A stretch of 64,000 nt of DNA, taken from the NCBI GenBank assembly GCA_008973525.1, contig WACJ01000126.1:2542001-2606000 (forward strand). The letters run 5' to 3'. Positions 29,833 to 42,641 of the stretch are shown piece by piece (the first letter of the stretch is position 1; each line of letters opens with the position of its first letter). The notes beneath the pieces are model-generated. The model had not been told where the DNA came from, made no database searches, and saw nothing but the letters and a program-made list of their open reading frames with translations. Source of the stretch: Stenopsyche tienmushanensis (lineage: Eukaryota > Arthropoda > Insecta > Trichoptera > Stenopsychidae). Position numbers and translations under genes: made by a program.

Positions 29833-31530
29833 CGTCGTTTGGAACTTGTTTGGCAGCCATCAATAGTATATATTCTTAGTGAATTTGTAAATATGGAAAA
29901 AATTGGTTATCGTTAAGTGATACAATACTTTTATTTGAAAAGTCTCAGTTCAACTATTATCAAATACGAGCTAGATTCTACTCTCGGAGAGTGTGCCTCT
30001 TCGTTTATAACAATAAGATTTTTGATGGCAGAGTTTAAACGAAGCTGAGCTTGTACGAAGCTGAAATGAATGATGAAGAAAGTGCCCTTAACTCTTTCAA
30101 CTCCGATTTTTGTTGTTGTTGTATGGCATACCAGTAACTCCAGAGTACTTTTTTTCAATTCCAAGTAAAATGGTCAAGTATCTTTTACGTATGGAAATAT
30201 CCATCAACTCATCGTCCTGCGGATCTTCATAAATTGATTTTAATTATAAATGAGTACACGTCTAAGATCATGAAATTGTTAGTCAGTTTTTGGCGCATGT
30301 CTCCCATTAGCATTGATGCGCCTGCCTCTTAAAGAGCTTTTCGATTCTTCAAAATTGATTTAAATTTCAAAGCGAAACAAAAATAAGAAAGAAATGAAGT
30401 ATGTCATGATGAATGAGAACTCTTAACGATATCATTGAAAAAGCGAATCTCAATGGCCATGTTGAGCTTTCACGTTCTACATCGGGCGAACCGGAGCCAA
30501 GATAATGTCTGTTCGTCTGTCACGTCAGGGAACAACACGTGCAATTCAATTGTTAGCAAAATAATGTCCCATCGACTCGCTTCTGTGGAGAAATTGTCGA
30601 TCTGTACGGCGGATGGACCAGTTTCATTGATGGCGCTTTTTTGCCCCGAAGACGCGCGACGAATACGTGATATCGTCGGATCGGAAAGTTGTAATGCCAG
30701 TTTTTATAGTCTCAACTTTCACCTTTTGCGGACACGTCCTGGCCGAATTTAAATCCATCCCCTGAAATGTTCTAATTGCGGTCCTGATGGACCCGGGGAG
30801 CCGCCATAATTATTCGCAAGAGTCATACTCCATCCGCCCTCGGAAAATCCTCAGTGAAATTTAACTTTCGTCTGTCAATTGTATGACCCTTATTAGGGTG
30901 GCATTCGGCCTTGACCTTCATAGCGCCTTTCATTTTAGGCAGTGTAATATATAAAGGGACACCCTTCGGTCCCGCATAGCGGGGAGTAAGAGTATTGTGC
31001 GCCGTAAAAGGGGCGTCCTCGGGATTTGATCGTTTAATAAGCGCCGTTTTACAAGCGCTTTTACAATGTGTCGGTGAAGACGGATTATGCCGTAGAAGTC
31101 CCAGAGTGAGCATACAAAAATTAAATATTCAGCGAAGGCTTTCGCGGAGAGCTTATGCCCAAAAAGAACAAACGAGAAAGGCTTAAAATAAGCACCCCCA
31201 AAGCCGGCGAGCATAAAAGACCCCGCACGATTAAAAAAGCGATAACAGATAATGGCTACAATTTTAATTTTTACGGACAGATTTAATCTTTCATTAATAT
31301 TTATTAGCTGCGCCTAATGTTGCTTTTAAAATATCGAGCCATAATAATGAAAATCCTGCTGTGCTGTGTAGCGTGGGATCAAAAACGCATGCGCATTGTG
31401 AGATTAACAGAGATGATTCAGCGCATGCGCAATTCCGAGATGCGGGTGCGCAGGAAAGAAGTAGTAGCCTCACGCAAATTTCACAATTTGCGTGAGGCTG
31501 TCCATGGGGTAGCATACACATGGGGTGAAA
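29833..31530. other. Apparently unique DNA with a GC-richer island at 30435-31215
   Basis: Around 30435-31215 base composition is less AT-rich and frames of 89-105 codons overlap on both strands, none with a recognisable domain. No repeat elsewhere in the window matches. It could be conserved non-coding DNA or an unrecognised exon; I cannot decide by eye. Confidence 0.35.
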
Positions 31531-31536
31531 TTTACA

Positions 31537-31890
31537 GGACGTGTCCCAAAAGTCATGATATATATATATTTTTAAATATTTATTGACAATATTGATCCAA
31601 ATTGTTAATATTCTTCAAAGTACTTTCCAATAGCATCTATACATTTTTTTCACCGACTCTTTTCACTTTACTCACTATTGTTCGGAAGTATCCACCATCT
31701 CGCGTCGTGACGTAGTATAGAAACAAGGGTGCACGAGATCAGCTATCCTGATTCTACTGATGCTCACAGCAGACTAAACTTTGATGAGCTATAAAGCTAA
31801 GGGTCCTTCTCCTCACACTTTACGCAACCGGTTCGAACACGCTGCAACCAGATATTTCATAACTTTTGAGACACACCTATATAGCCTGGA
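31537..31890 (-). mobile_element. Internally deleted mariner-like element with both inverted ends
   Basis: The left end, GTGTCCCAAAAGTCATGATA, and the reverse complement of the right end, GTGTCTCAAAAGTTATGAAA, match at 17 of 20 bases. On the minus strand, next to the left end, a frame reads KKCIDAIGKYFEEY-stop, the closing segment of a mariner transposase. The rest of the gene is gone: the element is about 350 bp against roughly 1.3 kb for a full mariner. The piece at 28118-28260 belongs to the same family. Confidence 0.75.
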
Positions 31891-31969
31891 AGTCAAACAC
31901 CCTGTTTTCGTTGAGATCAATTAAACAGCGAATTAATGGTAGTTTCGAATCTTAAAGATAGTAATTGCC

Positions 31970-32430
31970 TCGCGCTGCTGTGTGGTCTGTTCTGAGTGCC
32001 CTCGGACTAGCCACACAGGAGTGTCCTCCAACGCTATTTGATCCCTGAGTAACACTATGCACTTCCAGGCATCCACCCCTTTCACTCCGCACCCTCCCAA
32101 GTTCCAGGGAAGACCAGTTTCAGACTACGTGCACCTAAAGGTATGACGGCGGGGAAATGAAGAGGTTATGCTAAATACAAAGGAACTACACTGCGCGAGG
32201 TTACTGCCACCATAAGTCCAACTTTTGCACAGAGTCCTAACTCTGCGCACCTAACTCATGTTAGCTAGACTAACTCAGCAGCGTTTGATGAGCAAACTGA
32301 CGACGCTGCTTTCGCCCACCTCTACTCTACATAGTTATCCCTGGGGTTCGACTGTTACCCACGGTCGTTAGTTTGTTCCTCCCCTCTGGGGTTTTATGGG
32401 TAGGCACCGTAGATTGAAACAACCACCCAT
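31970..32430 (-). repeat. Dispersed repeat Q, copy 2 (uninterrupted)
   Basis: Inverted copy of 24590-24986 plus 26056-26110. It carries the empty target site of the R1-like insertion: reverse complemented, GGCTAGTCCGAGGGCACTCA runs straight into GAACAG. It also holds an internal segment (about 32035-32200) not matched in copy 1. Confidence 0.75.
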
Positions 32431-34890
32431 TTATAAGGACCAAGATGAAAACCTACATTATGCTAAAGGAATTCATCCCAGAATCACTTACATTCGCAAT
32501 GCTGTTTTCGCAATTTCGTGGGAATTCTTAATCCATAAAAAAAAACATAATAATATGTAATAAGCGATTACACATTCGGGTGACTTTTAAAACCCCATAC
32601 GTAAAAAAATGTAAAAATCGAATCCCATCCGTCCAATAAAAGTTCGTTCAAAATAAAATTTGACACAAAAACCGAACGGATGATATATTGTATTTGGCTC
32701 GGCTCAACTTTTTAAACAATGTTTCTTTTTGCGACTACGTGTTTCCAAGAATTTATGTTTGAAAGTTTGTCGTCACTTGATATGTCGTAAATGGCAAGTA
32801 CAGATGCTCCCAAAAATATACTTTTTGCTTGGAGCATGATCTGGGTAAGAATTGGGTTTATGTAAGCCAACAGCGCTCTGGATGAAATTTCGAAGTGGCT
32901 TATTCAATACGCACTTAATAAATATGGTTAAACATAATCTGTTTAAATTTTGGAGCAAGGTTCTACAAAATCTGCAAATAATCGACATATTATTATTTAT
33001 TCAATTCTGTTTATAGTATAATAAATAAAACACCATTTATATAATAACATTCGTATAAGCTTGGTAGGGTAAATTGGCTTGAACGTCACGAAAAGTGAAA
33101 CTCCTACCGGCAGTCGATTGAAGAGAGGAAGAATAATTTATTCTGCCCCGTGATTCATAAAATCTACCTTTCTACTAATCCAGAATCAAATTCATTTTTA
33201 TAAATTATTATAAAAATATTATAAACAAATATTTGTTTATAAAATATTTTTGTAACAAAGAAATAATTTAGTGTTGTAAAATATATCTCGAAATTTATTG
33301 TGAACTTAACGTGTGGTCACTTCACTGCAGTAATCGACATGCTATTAAACCATGCATAAGAAACCACGCTCGTGTGCACCAGGCATTACAGCATTAATTT
33401 TGTTCTTATATAAATGTTTTTTTTTATAATAAAAGTAATAAAACCAACATTGACAATTATTAAAAACATAAAAAAATACTATCTATAAATAATAGAGACT
33501 TTAATATATTTTATATTAACCGAAAGAGTGTCGCCTATTTTATGATGCGATAGGGTTGTAAAAATTGTAAAATATAACCGATTGGATATTGGGGTCGGTG
33601 CTAAAATCGTTATCATATTTTCGGCCAATTTTCCGTTCTATAAGAACAATGCTAGGGGATGAAAAGTTTTCCGTTGGGATATTAAGGGCAAAATTGTTCC
33701 ATCGTCGATAATATTTTAGACATTTATATTGACGACATAAAAATGTGTATTCTAGCATTAAATGTATGAAACGACAAGTCATGTTTGCTAATGAAATACA
33801 TAGTATTGCCAAGGCAAATACACAACATACACTCAGAATGTACTAAAGGGTTAGTTACGGTAATACGGTTTGGCTCTCGTGGCTGTTTGAACTAGTTTGG
33901 AGTTTATTCAGTTTGAGTTCCAGCCACAGCTAAATGGCCAAACCGAGTTTGAATTTGGTATTCCAAGCGAGATTTGTTTCCGAATGGAAAATTCTTCGAC
34001 GAGTTTAACCTTTTTTCCGCCGAAGTTAACCCATTCTAATCTGGATCCAGTCACGCTCACCTACAAAGGCAACAAACGCTATTTTTTATTCGATTTCAAC
34101 GCCGTATTATATTCTGAGACGTCTCCGCATCCAATTTGTGCCGGTTGCTTTTTATCACATCATCATGAATTGCTTTATAATGATTTTGTTCTTGTGGATG
34201 CAATGATTCGGTTCCAGAATTGAGCCGTGACTAGATAATTGAGGCGAAAACCACAATTGTAAAATAATGCGATGAGATTTTATGGTTTTAGGATCAAATC
34301 TCAATTCATGGGAATGTGACTGCGTAATTCCATGACGAATTTGATGACATTTGGTATGTGAAAAAATATATGAACCGCCAGCATGAGCGCCATAATCTAT
34401 TGTATGAATTTATGGCATAACTTCGTCCTCGGCGAGTGCTTCTACAAGAAAAGAAGTTTGACAAACACTGATATATATTCGAGTCTCATAACCGTAAGTC
34501 AGTTTTATCCGGAGCATAAGGAGAGGTCGGTATTACTCATTCACAAATAAAATATATCTTATCCGAAGGATAAACACTCTTACACGCAATATATAATGGT
34601 CAAGAATATACTCCCCAAAAATATTTCCAGTGGGACTTTCTCAAAGATGAAAGAAATCTCTCCAAAGAGAGGAAGAAGAGGAGAGATAAACTATTATTTT
34701 TTATTTATATAAGGAAATGGAAACGATAAAATTATTTTTATTTTTGGCCTAAAGATTGGATTGGCAGAACATTAGTCAAAGGCTATAAAATTACAGAGCA
34801 CATTTATAAACATCCAACAATAAATATTTAATGTTTACACAATCCACTTTGAAAATATAGATTATCGGTATTAATATATGGAATAAGTGT
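32431..34890. other. No recognised gene
   Basis: AT-rich. One plus frame of 108 codons (33897-34223) looks less repetitive than most, starts with ATG and has a mixed composition, but no motif I recognise and no neighbours to support it. GA-rich patch near 34640-34700. Confidence 0.45.
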
Positions 34891-34899
34891 AGTATTAAA

Positions 34900-35600
34900 C
34901 ATAGATGCATGTCTAGATCGCTGGTAATCTTCTTAGAACCATGATAAACAGTAGAAAGCCACGTAAGTCATAAAAATGATTATGTGTATTATTATGTATT
35001 CAAATAATTATGTCAAACATTATATTGATGATATATTTTATTTTTTTCGTCGTGTTTCGATTAAATTTCTGATCACAAATAATCACTTGTCATCACATCA
35101 ATTATCAACAGATGACAATAAAAAAAACATTAAAATTATAAAGGACTTTGACCTTATCCGGCTGAAAACTATCATGTATAGAATCTTCTTAGATGATTGG
35201 TGGTCTTCTTAGAATAATGATAAATAATAGAAAGCCACATAGATCAATTAATCAACAAATGCATTATTTTGTTAAGCCATACATTACGTAACACTAGACT
35301 AAGACGAATATTATTAAAACGAAATTAAAGAAGCCGGCGGGAAGACCAAGTCTTCCCACGACCAAGATGACCGGTCGGATCCCAAAACTTGAAGAGTGAC
35401 TTGCGACCTCTTTTATACCCGATCTATTTTAAGTCTTTAAGTTGTGAATTCATTTTAAAATGACGTTTTTCTCTGAGGAGCACGCAACGTGAATCAATCT
35501 TGTATATCAATAAATGAACCTTAACACTGTCGATAGCACATAATATTCGTTAATTTCTTCGCGTAAACATAAACAATACAATGTATATGTTCCGTTTGTG
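34900..35600 (+). repeat. Composite of dispersed repeats T and Y
   Basis: Repeat T: a TCTTCTTAGAACCATGATAA / AGTAGAAAGCCAC block at 34929-34970, again at 35203-35250, and at 54970-55020. Next comes GCCGGCGGGAAGACCAAGTC / TTCCCACGACCAAGATGACC at 35333-35400, matched at 54659-54725. Repeat Y follows at 35466-35592 (TATCAATAAATGAACC and CACTGTCGATAGCACA). The order T then Y is also seen around 55 kb, so they may be one long element. Confidence 0.6.
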
Positions 35601-36640
35601 TGCAAAAATGATTATTGCGGTATTGACCAGGTCCAAAGCGACTATCCCAAAATCTCCGATTTAGAAAAAAATAAATGTTTTATTCTTGCGCTGGTCCATA
35701 CACATGTTATGATCGTACATATGTACATTTTTATTAATTTGGGATTGAAGTTCGTATCACTTATTAATATAGGACGATATTTATAAAGTCTCTTGCTTTT
35801 AATATGAGAAAAGGAAATTTCATCACATAAGCCAAGGGTCATTATTTCATTTCCTCGGAGAGCAGATTAAATATAATATAAGGCATCCTTGAACATCAAG
35901 GTTCGAAGCATTGTCACAAAAATGATCTGATATTAATTATGCTTCGTATTACAATATCGTCTCGGGGATATTTATTATCGGCAAAGTTGTGATTCATTTA
36001 ATTTGACGTATCGGGGGTTGATTTTCATAAGTTTCGTGTGCTGTTCGGAAGTACAGTTGTATTCCATTGCGAAGTTTACGTCGCTGAGAAGTAATCGTAT
36101 CAGAACAGTTAAAGTTTAACCAACTGCCTTTAACGGGGTGGTTTTCGAGGAGTAAGCGTTGCTGCTAGCATCTCGTATTTCAATCGTTCCATTATTTCTT
36201 ATATTTTTTCTGAGTGGTTTTATTAAAAGTTTCCCACCCTTCGAGGGTATAGAAATGTCGTCTGTCACAGATCGCATAGTTCTTCGAATGTTTGATCCGG
36301 CATTAAAGTTCGTCGGTGTTGTAGCGAGAAATGTTGAACTTTTGTTCGCAAAAGCCAAATTGATTTAACCTTTGGACCGTTTTCAAGATCGCTTGCCAGA
36401 TTTTTGTTCTCAGTTCATAATAATGTGGCGAGAAAACGGTCTTTGTTCGTGCGGTTGCCACATGCTCGCATAAATATTTACCAACTACCATTACTCTTTT
36501 TTTAATGCCATATAAGAAAAAAAATCTCTCATGGCAAACATTTTTATTTAGCAGAACCTTAACATTGAAATTAATTGCGATAAGCGACTTAAGTTGTGTA
36601 AATATGACTATTTTCGCATGAATTTCATCAATTGTATTGT
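35601..36640. other. No recognised feature
   Basis: Short frames on both strands (up to 80 codons at 36116-36358, minus) with no recognisable domain. Confidence 0.5.
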
Positions 36641-36644
36641 ATTG

Positions 36645-36700
36645 TCCTTCTATAGCATCGAGATAGGGACTACACTATAAAAGCAAAACGTTATAGAAAG
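36645..36700 (-). repeat. Relic of the CTTCTATAGCG MITE family
   Basis: TCCTTCTATAGCATCGAGAT followed by AGGGACTACACTATAAAAG matches the reverse complement of the right end of the element at 53528-53710 at about four bases in five. Only one end survives. Confidence 0.5.
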
Positions 36701-37555
36701 TTTTAGTTTAAGAAATTACATTGATCAAAAAATACTAATAAGTCCATTTATTTAATATAATAATAAAATAATTTCACGCAAGCCATGTGAAGTAGTTAAA
36801 TTATATTTACTCATCTCAATCAATATGATTTTACTAAATTCTCAGTTGATTTAGGGTTAAAACGAATAGTACAGTGCGAAGCCCGCACTTAATTGAAGTT
36901 ATGACACAACTTCTGTAAAGGTAATCATGACGATAAATGGGCCCGTATAGTTATGGAATTTGTTTTGAAGTTTTAGTTTAGTTTTATTGGAGTCAACCCA
37001 CACAATTCAAAAACTTTAAATATAAATTTATGTGGTCGATTAAAATACGTATATTAAAACGGTTCCTATATGGAATTTGTATTGTCAATGGCGTTATAAA
37101 GTTCAGTTAGCCGGGCATTTTTATAAGTTCTGCCATTATTACGGGTCGCAGAGAAATATTCGTAATCTCTATAGAGAGAAGTTTGTAAACTATAGTAATG
37201 GATTTGAGTTCAGATTCTGTAAATAGAGGCGAACTCAAATACACCCAGCCTCCAATCCGCACGATCGTTTGATTCAATCCGGCAAACCCAACATTTCGCA
37301 ACTCCAAGAGCTGAATGATCATAAATTTCATTATGAATTCAATACGCCCGTTTGAAACCTGTTGAAAAATATAATTAATAAGTTTGCACATTGAACTCGC
37401 CGAATAATATTGCAAGTTTAATAAGAAATTTTATTGCAGAAGACTCGGTATTCTAGTCTTAAATTTTTAAAATAATCGATTGTGCGTTTTTTGTATTTTT
37501 TCAAAGTTTAGACATTTACAAATATATACTCCAAATAAAATTCCAAATTCCAATT
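36701..37555. other. No recognised feature
   Basis: AT-rich. A minus frame of 102 codons (37415-37107) has no recognisable domain. Confidence 0.5.
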
Positions 37556-37980
37556 ATTTACGGAGTTATAGATATTTTACTGTTGCGGAAACTAAGCCGA
37601 TCCTAGCAGAATTAAATCTTTAAACGCGTTTTTCTCGAAACTACTTTTTTCAACACGGTTGACATGATATCTCAAGTTTTATTTAATTGATTTACTTCAA
37701 ATTTGGTATAAATTTTTTATATATAATTATCTATTGTCTCTACCAGATTTATGTTAATATTTTATTTTTAACTATTTTAAAAAAATAAAAACTGTTTGAA
37801 AATAAAGCCAAAAAATGACTTATTTTTAAAGAGTCGTCATTTTGTGAAAACACAATATTTTTTTCGTTTTGAGGTAGGAACTATAGCGACATATTTACTT
37901 ATTAAGAATCTATTTTCTTTTTTATTTTAGATGACTAATAGAGTTGAAATCGTGTCAACTAAGACATGTCCTATTACTTT
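37556..37980 (+). repeat. Dispersed repeat W, copy 2
   Basis: AATTATTTACGGAGTTATAG, then CGCGTTTTTCTCGAAACTAC, then TTTTTTCAACACGGTTGACA, TACCAGATTTATGTTAATA and CTTATTAAGAATC. It extends further left than the 5.4 kb copy and matches the inverted copy at 46985-47150 over that extension. Confidence 0.7.
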
Positions 37981-38960
37981 TTTATTTATTTTTTATATCT
38001 GATAATAAAATATAAATCGTTTCTTTGTTATCAAAATTGAAAAACATCCAAAATTTGTGCCTCTAGACTAGAATATCCCCTTAAGCACTCATATCATAAC
38101 CGTATTCATAATTCAAGAGGTGTGTTTCTGGAAGAATTTTTCCGTATCAAACATAAAAAAAGACAGGAATAGCACTTGGAATGACACGAAATCAAGAAAA
38201 TCAGTCCTGTTCATGTGAATATACCATGACAGCCATCAACTCGTATACAATCCATCAGGGATGTCTTTCAAATTCTCTTTGATCGCTAACATCAAAATAT
38301 ACAGTGCCTTGATATTAAAGGACATATTCATACACATCGCACATAATATAAAAGAGTTGAAACAAACTTGAGCATGCTAGTTTTCCATCAATTTTCCGAG
38401 ATTTTTCTAGAAAAGCGCCCGATCAAAGAAAATGATTATAACTCAATATGCGCATTCAAGATGCACATTATAAATAATGCATATTTTAAGCTCGATGGCA
38501 AATATTCAAATTGAGCTTTTAAGCTGCGAGCGTATGAGATGCGCCGAAGAAAGCTCTGCTCATGGCAAAAGCTCCACAGATGAATCGCATGCAATTTTAA
38601 TATGCATTTCAAATGTCACCAAGCTGCTGGTTTATAAAATAAAATATTTTTGCACATTTGAATAGGCGGATTTAATAAAAACAAACCTATACTCTAAGAT
38701 AGTATAAGCTGAGGCTTTTTTAAAAATGTTTGCATGTAAGAAGATGAGTGTATTATTTATTTGCATATTTTAAATTTGCGTTTAATAAAAAATAGTCTTA
38801 TACGTCTGCGGATAAAATAAGAAACCATAAATGCATAATAATATTATAGCAATGTCAAAAAATTGATTAACTCAACTTAAAAAATCAAAGTTTGTTGAAC
38901 ATATTATGGGTATTTCGTTTTATCGTTTGTCAATTATTGACAATTCTTTTTCAGTATATT
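37981..38960. other. No recognised feature
   Basis: AT-rich, short frames only. Confidence 0.5.
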
Positions 38961-38974
38961 ATATAATATGATTA

Positions 38975-39215
38975 GAAAATGTTTCTCAGTAAACTGGGTA
39001 ACTCGTTATCTCAGGCTAATATTATGTGAAAACGCATAAATTATTATATATTTCGTAGTTAAATTTAAGAGATAATTACCTAATCTATCTGTACTCAGCG
39101 TAAAGTATTAATTTAAATTAACTTTAGTATATCAAAAACGTTTTTATAATGCTCAAAAACAGTTCCCTGGTGGGTCATCAAAGCGATATAGTTGCTTTAG
39201 ATTTTAATATTTTGC
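38975..39215 (+). repeat. Dispersed repeat P, copy 1 (with about 140 bp extra)
   Basis: CTCGTTATCTCAGGCTAATA then, after an insertion, CGTTTTTATAATGCTCAAAA and CAGTTCCCTGGTGGGTCATC. At 44420-44525 the two parts are joined (GTCTCAGGCCAATATTATAT, then CGTTTTTATATTGCTCAAAA). So either copy 1 holds an insertion or copy 2 a deletion. Confidence 0.6.
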
Positions 39216-39262
39216 TAGTTTGCTTTAGATAAGACCACCAAAGATTTTGGAAGACCAAATAC

Positions 39263-41075
39263 CTAATGGTTTTCAACTGGAGACACTGGACAAATTCCAT
39301 TATAATTTTGATATTTATTTTGTTATCATCTGTTGATAATTGATGTGATAACTTTCTATTTTGTATTTTAATAAGAAAAAAAACCTAAGTATTCAGAAAT
39401 ATATCTGAAATTCGACTTTACTAACTTGACTAGCAACGAAATAGAGAAGCCATAATGCGTATTGTGCAAACTTGTTCTCAGTCATGAATCTATGAAACCT
39501 TCAAAACTCAAACGTCACTCAGAAGCAAAGCATTCAGAACACACTAAAAAGGATTTGGAGTTCTTTCGTTGGAATGAAACAAGTTGCAAACATCAGATAC
39601 TTGATCGAACAGGACGTTTTCAGCAAAGGTTCACAGCATCAGTACAAGCATCTTATGAAGTCGCATTGGAAATTGCCAAGCAAAAAAACCTAAACGTTAA
39701 AAATTTTGAATGAAATCAAGGTTTCACCATTGTCTTCTTTTCAAGTTGATGAATCAACAGACGTAAGCTCGTGTGCTCAGTTGCTTGTCTTCGTGAAATA
39801 TATTAATTCAGATGATATCAAAGAAAAGTTCCTATTTTGTAGTGAACTTGAAACTACTACAAAAAGTGAAGATATTATAGAGAAGATAAATATCATTTTT
39901 GAGGCTGGAAGATTAATTTTACGGATGGTACACCATCTATGCTTGGGATAAAATCGGGCTTTCAGAAAAAGGTAAAAGAAGTAGCTCCCCAAGCAAACTT
40001 TTCAGTAAGACTCTTCTAATTCCTCTGTAAGAGGTACTTAATTCGTTGATAAAAATCGTAAATTAAATCAAATCTGGAGCTCTTAACACCCGTCTGTTTA
40101 AAAAACTGTGCAAAGACATGGATTCTAATCAAGATGTTATTATTTTCTACACTGCAGTATGCTGCTTGTCGATAGGGAGTGTTGTGAATCGTGTCTGAAT
40201 TAAAAGATGAAATCGAGTTGTTCCTGGAAGTGCAAGAGAAACACGACATTTTGATAAACTTTATTGACAAAGCTTGGCTGAAAAGAGTAACATATCTAGT
40301 AGATATATTAGAACAGCAAAATAAGCTTAATCTGGAACTTAAGAGAAAGGAAACTATAGTCTCAGGGCATTTTTATCCAAGCTGCAAAACTGGCGAAGAA
40401 AAATAAATCTTGGAAACGTTGCAATGTTTGAGAAACGCTGCAGTGTGTTTGATGAATCTGAAGGCGAAATTAATTAAAATTTTAAGGAGGAAATTTCTGG
40501 GCATCACGAATCCCTTGAAAATGAACTTCGGCATTACTTCCCTGAGCTGAAAGAAAAACAAACTACATTGACACGAAATCCATTTTCTGCTACCCTTGAA
40601 TTAACCACCAATCCCGATGAATTACAAGATGACTTTTTGGATTTGCGGAATGACTCCTAGGCACGTAAAATGTTTAATGAAAACATTGCTCACACAATTC
40701 TGGTGTAGAAGGTATTATTCATACCCAAATGTGACGATGCTTGCCTTTCGAGATTTAGTTCCATTTGTGTCTACATATTTCTGGGAGAATGGAATTTCAA
40801 CTCTTCTTCGATTAAAAGATAGAAATAAATTAAATGTTGAGAATGACATGAGGTTGGTGTTGACAAAAACTCACCCGCAAATATTGGGACTAGTTTTTTT
40901 TTAATCAACTTATTAAAATGCCTTTTTCAATTGCATCGGGGCTATTGGATCTTGTTTTTTGTCGAAGGACCTAATCCAATGACACAACGCCTTCTTGACT
41001 CTTGAATTTTTTTTTTTGGGGTCGCACGAATGTTATAAAAAGGGGTTGCCATCCGAAAAAGGTTGGAAACCTATG
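39263..41075 (+). pseudogene. hAT transposase pseudogene (BED-finger, ZBED5/FAM200-like type)
   Basis: A decayed cut-and-paste transposase read in pieces on the plus strand. A BED zinc finger, CVLCKLVLSHESMKPSKLKR then HSEAKHSEH, starts at 39456 just after a TAA that replaces a codon in the usual KPQC context. Then ASYEVALEIAKQKN at about 39650. A deletion removes the segment before SPLSSFQVDESTDVSSCAQL (catalytic-core start, from about 39724). Next TDGTPSMLGIKSGFQKKVKE (about 39925), then LNTRLFKKLCKDMDS, then ELKDEIELFLEVQEKHDILI to about 40350, SKLQNWRRKINLGNVAMFEK, and the hATC dimerisation region (YYSYPNVTMLAFRDLVPFVS to LTKTHPQILG, ending near 40900). At least five frame changes and stops. 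A hAT-like end (CATAGGTTTCCAACC, minus strand) closes it at 41075; the left end near 39263 (TAATGGTTTTCAACTGG) is a guess. Confidence 0.85.
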
Positions 41076-42640
41076 CTCTATAGAAATGTGCAAGTGATTC
41101 TTTGTGTTTGTAAAACTTGGTCAGACGCAACACCTCATATTTGTCTCCGATTCACTAATCTTAGCACTCAATATAACTTAATTATATTTTGATGCTACAT
41201 TCCAATTAAATCCAATCAAAGAGTCTTCTAGGTAACAGTCCCCTGCAGTATAACGGGCCAAATATATTAATATGAGTTCTATAGAATATTTTAATGTTTA
41301 ATCATATATATGTATTTCATGAAAATATGTTTTTTTTTACATAAATGTATATAATTAAAACAAATTGTACTATTAGGCTCTTATTGCATTAATGTTTTCT
41401 ATTTGCCAATTGTATCACATCTAAATAAATTTGTAGTTAAATAGCAATAATCCCGAAATCCGAATTTATTTTGGCTTTGTAACGTTGAAACTTTCAACCG
41501 AGGGTAGATATTACCTATTAAGAAAACAAAGCCGAATTCAGCAAGTTTTATACATCCCTTATATATAAAAGGAATACCATCAAGATTTTTATTTGAATAT
41601 TAAAATAACAAAGCAGATAAACTTGTGTGTTGTGTAGGGAATGGGGTTCTTAAAAGATTAAAAACATATGAGTTTAGTAATAAATGGCGCGCCACAAGGG
41701 TTCTTATTTTTTCCTTCCTTTATAATGTGTTTAGTGCTTAAGTATCATATTTTCTTTATGGTCTACGGCATACTTATGACTGGTCACACAATTAAGAAAA
41801 ATTCGCCTAATGTCCGACAAATATGGCGCGACCCAGAAAACCCTTCTTTGTGTTCGTGCCCCTAATGCATTTATCACGAGCCTAATCGGATAAACCGGAG
41901 CAAATTTTATAGAAAGTAGTTTAAAAAATCGAGGGCAGTAAAGGCAAAAAAAATGTGTTTCGGCCGACACAAAGAGCTGGAAAATTGATGCTCTTGTTGA
42001 GGGCTAAAGTTTATCGCCTGCGTCTGAGAAATTAGACCTTAATGAGAATCCTTTTTGTGCGTCGGAATAAAAGTGAAATGGCCAAGTAAAAATAAACTTC
42101 CCGAAGAATGCCGGCGGAATTTATTGTGCAATTCGTCGTTAAAAAGTGGTCCTATAGGATTGTTCGGATTCATCTGCATAATGATGATGAAGGGGGTCGC
42201 TGATGGCGCAACCTCCGAAGACAAATCTGTGACACTCGCAAGAATAACTTTAGATTTACTTAAAAGGAAGTTAGCAAAGGACGTCAATTAATCCACGGGG
42301 TAATGTCCTTGAAGAGGGTCCTCTAAAATTCCGGCTGTTCCGGAAACTTTTCACGTCTTTCGGTGACGTGACACTTCTTAACTTTAGCCAGGAGTCATCC
42401 ATTGCGGATGAGTTTGTGGAATCATCCGACGGAGGAAATTAATCAACAGGAGGAAATTTGACGCGATTTAATATCTGAGAGTCGGCTCTCATTTAAAATA
42501 ATATTTTCTGATCATATTTGGGTTGTCAAATTTGAGAATTACAAAATACACCAGACTAAGTGTTACTAACATCGCCTAATGCCAGCTGACAACAATACGT
42601 TAATTTAGCATTGGACATCTAATATTACATTACTTCAAAA
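41076..42640. other. No recognised gene; less AT-rich segment at 41830-42480
   Basis: The part from about 41830 to 42480 is less AT-rich and matches no other part of the window. Frames of 78 and 82 codons overlap on both strands without a recognisable domain. It is a candidate for conserved non-coding DNA. Confidence 0.4.
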
Positions 42641-42641
42641 G

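Noticed and set aside
33897..34223. 108-codon plus-strand open frame
   Set aside because: ATG start and mixed composition, but no motif, no partner exon and no conservation evidence; chance is not excluded.
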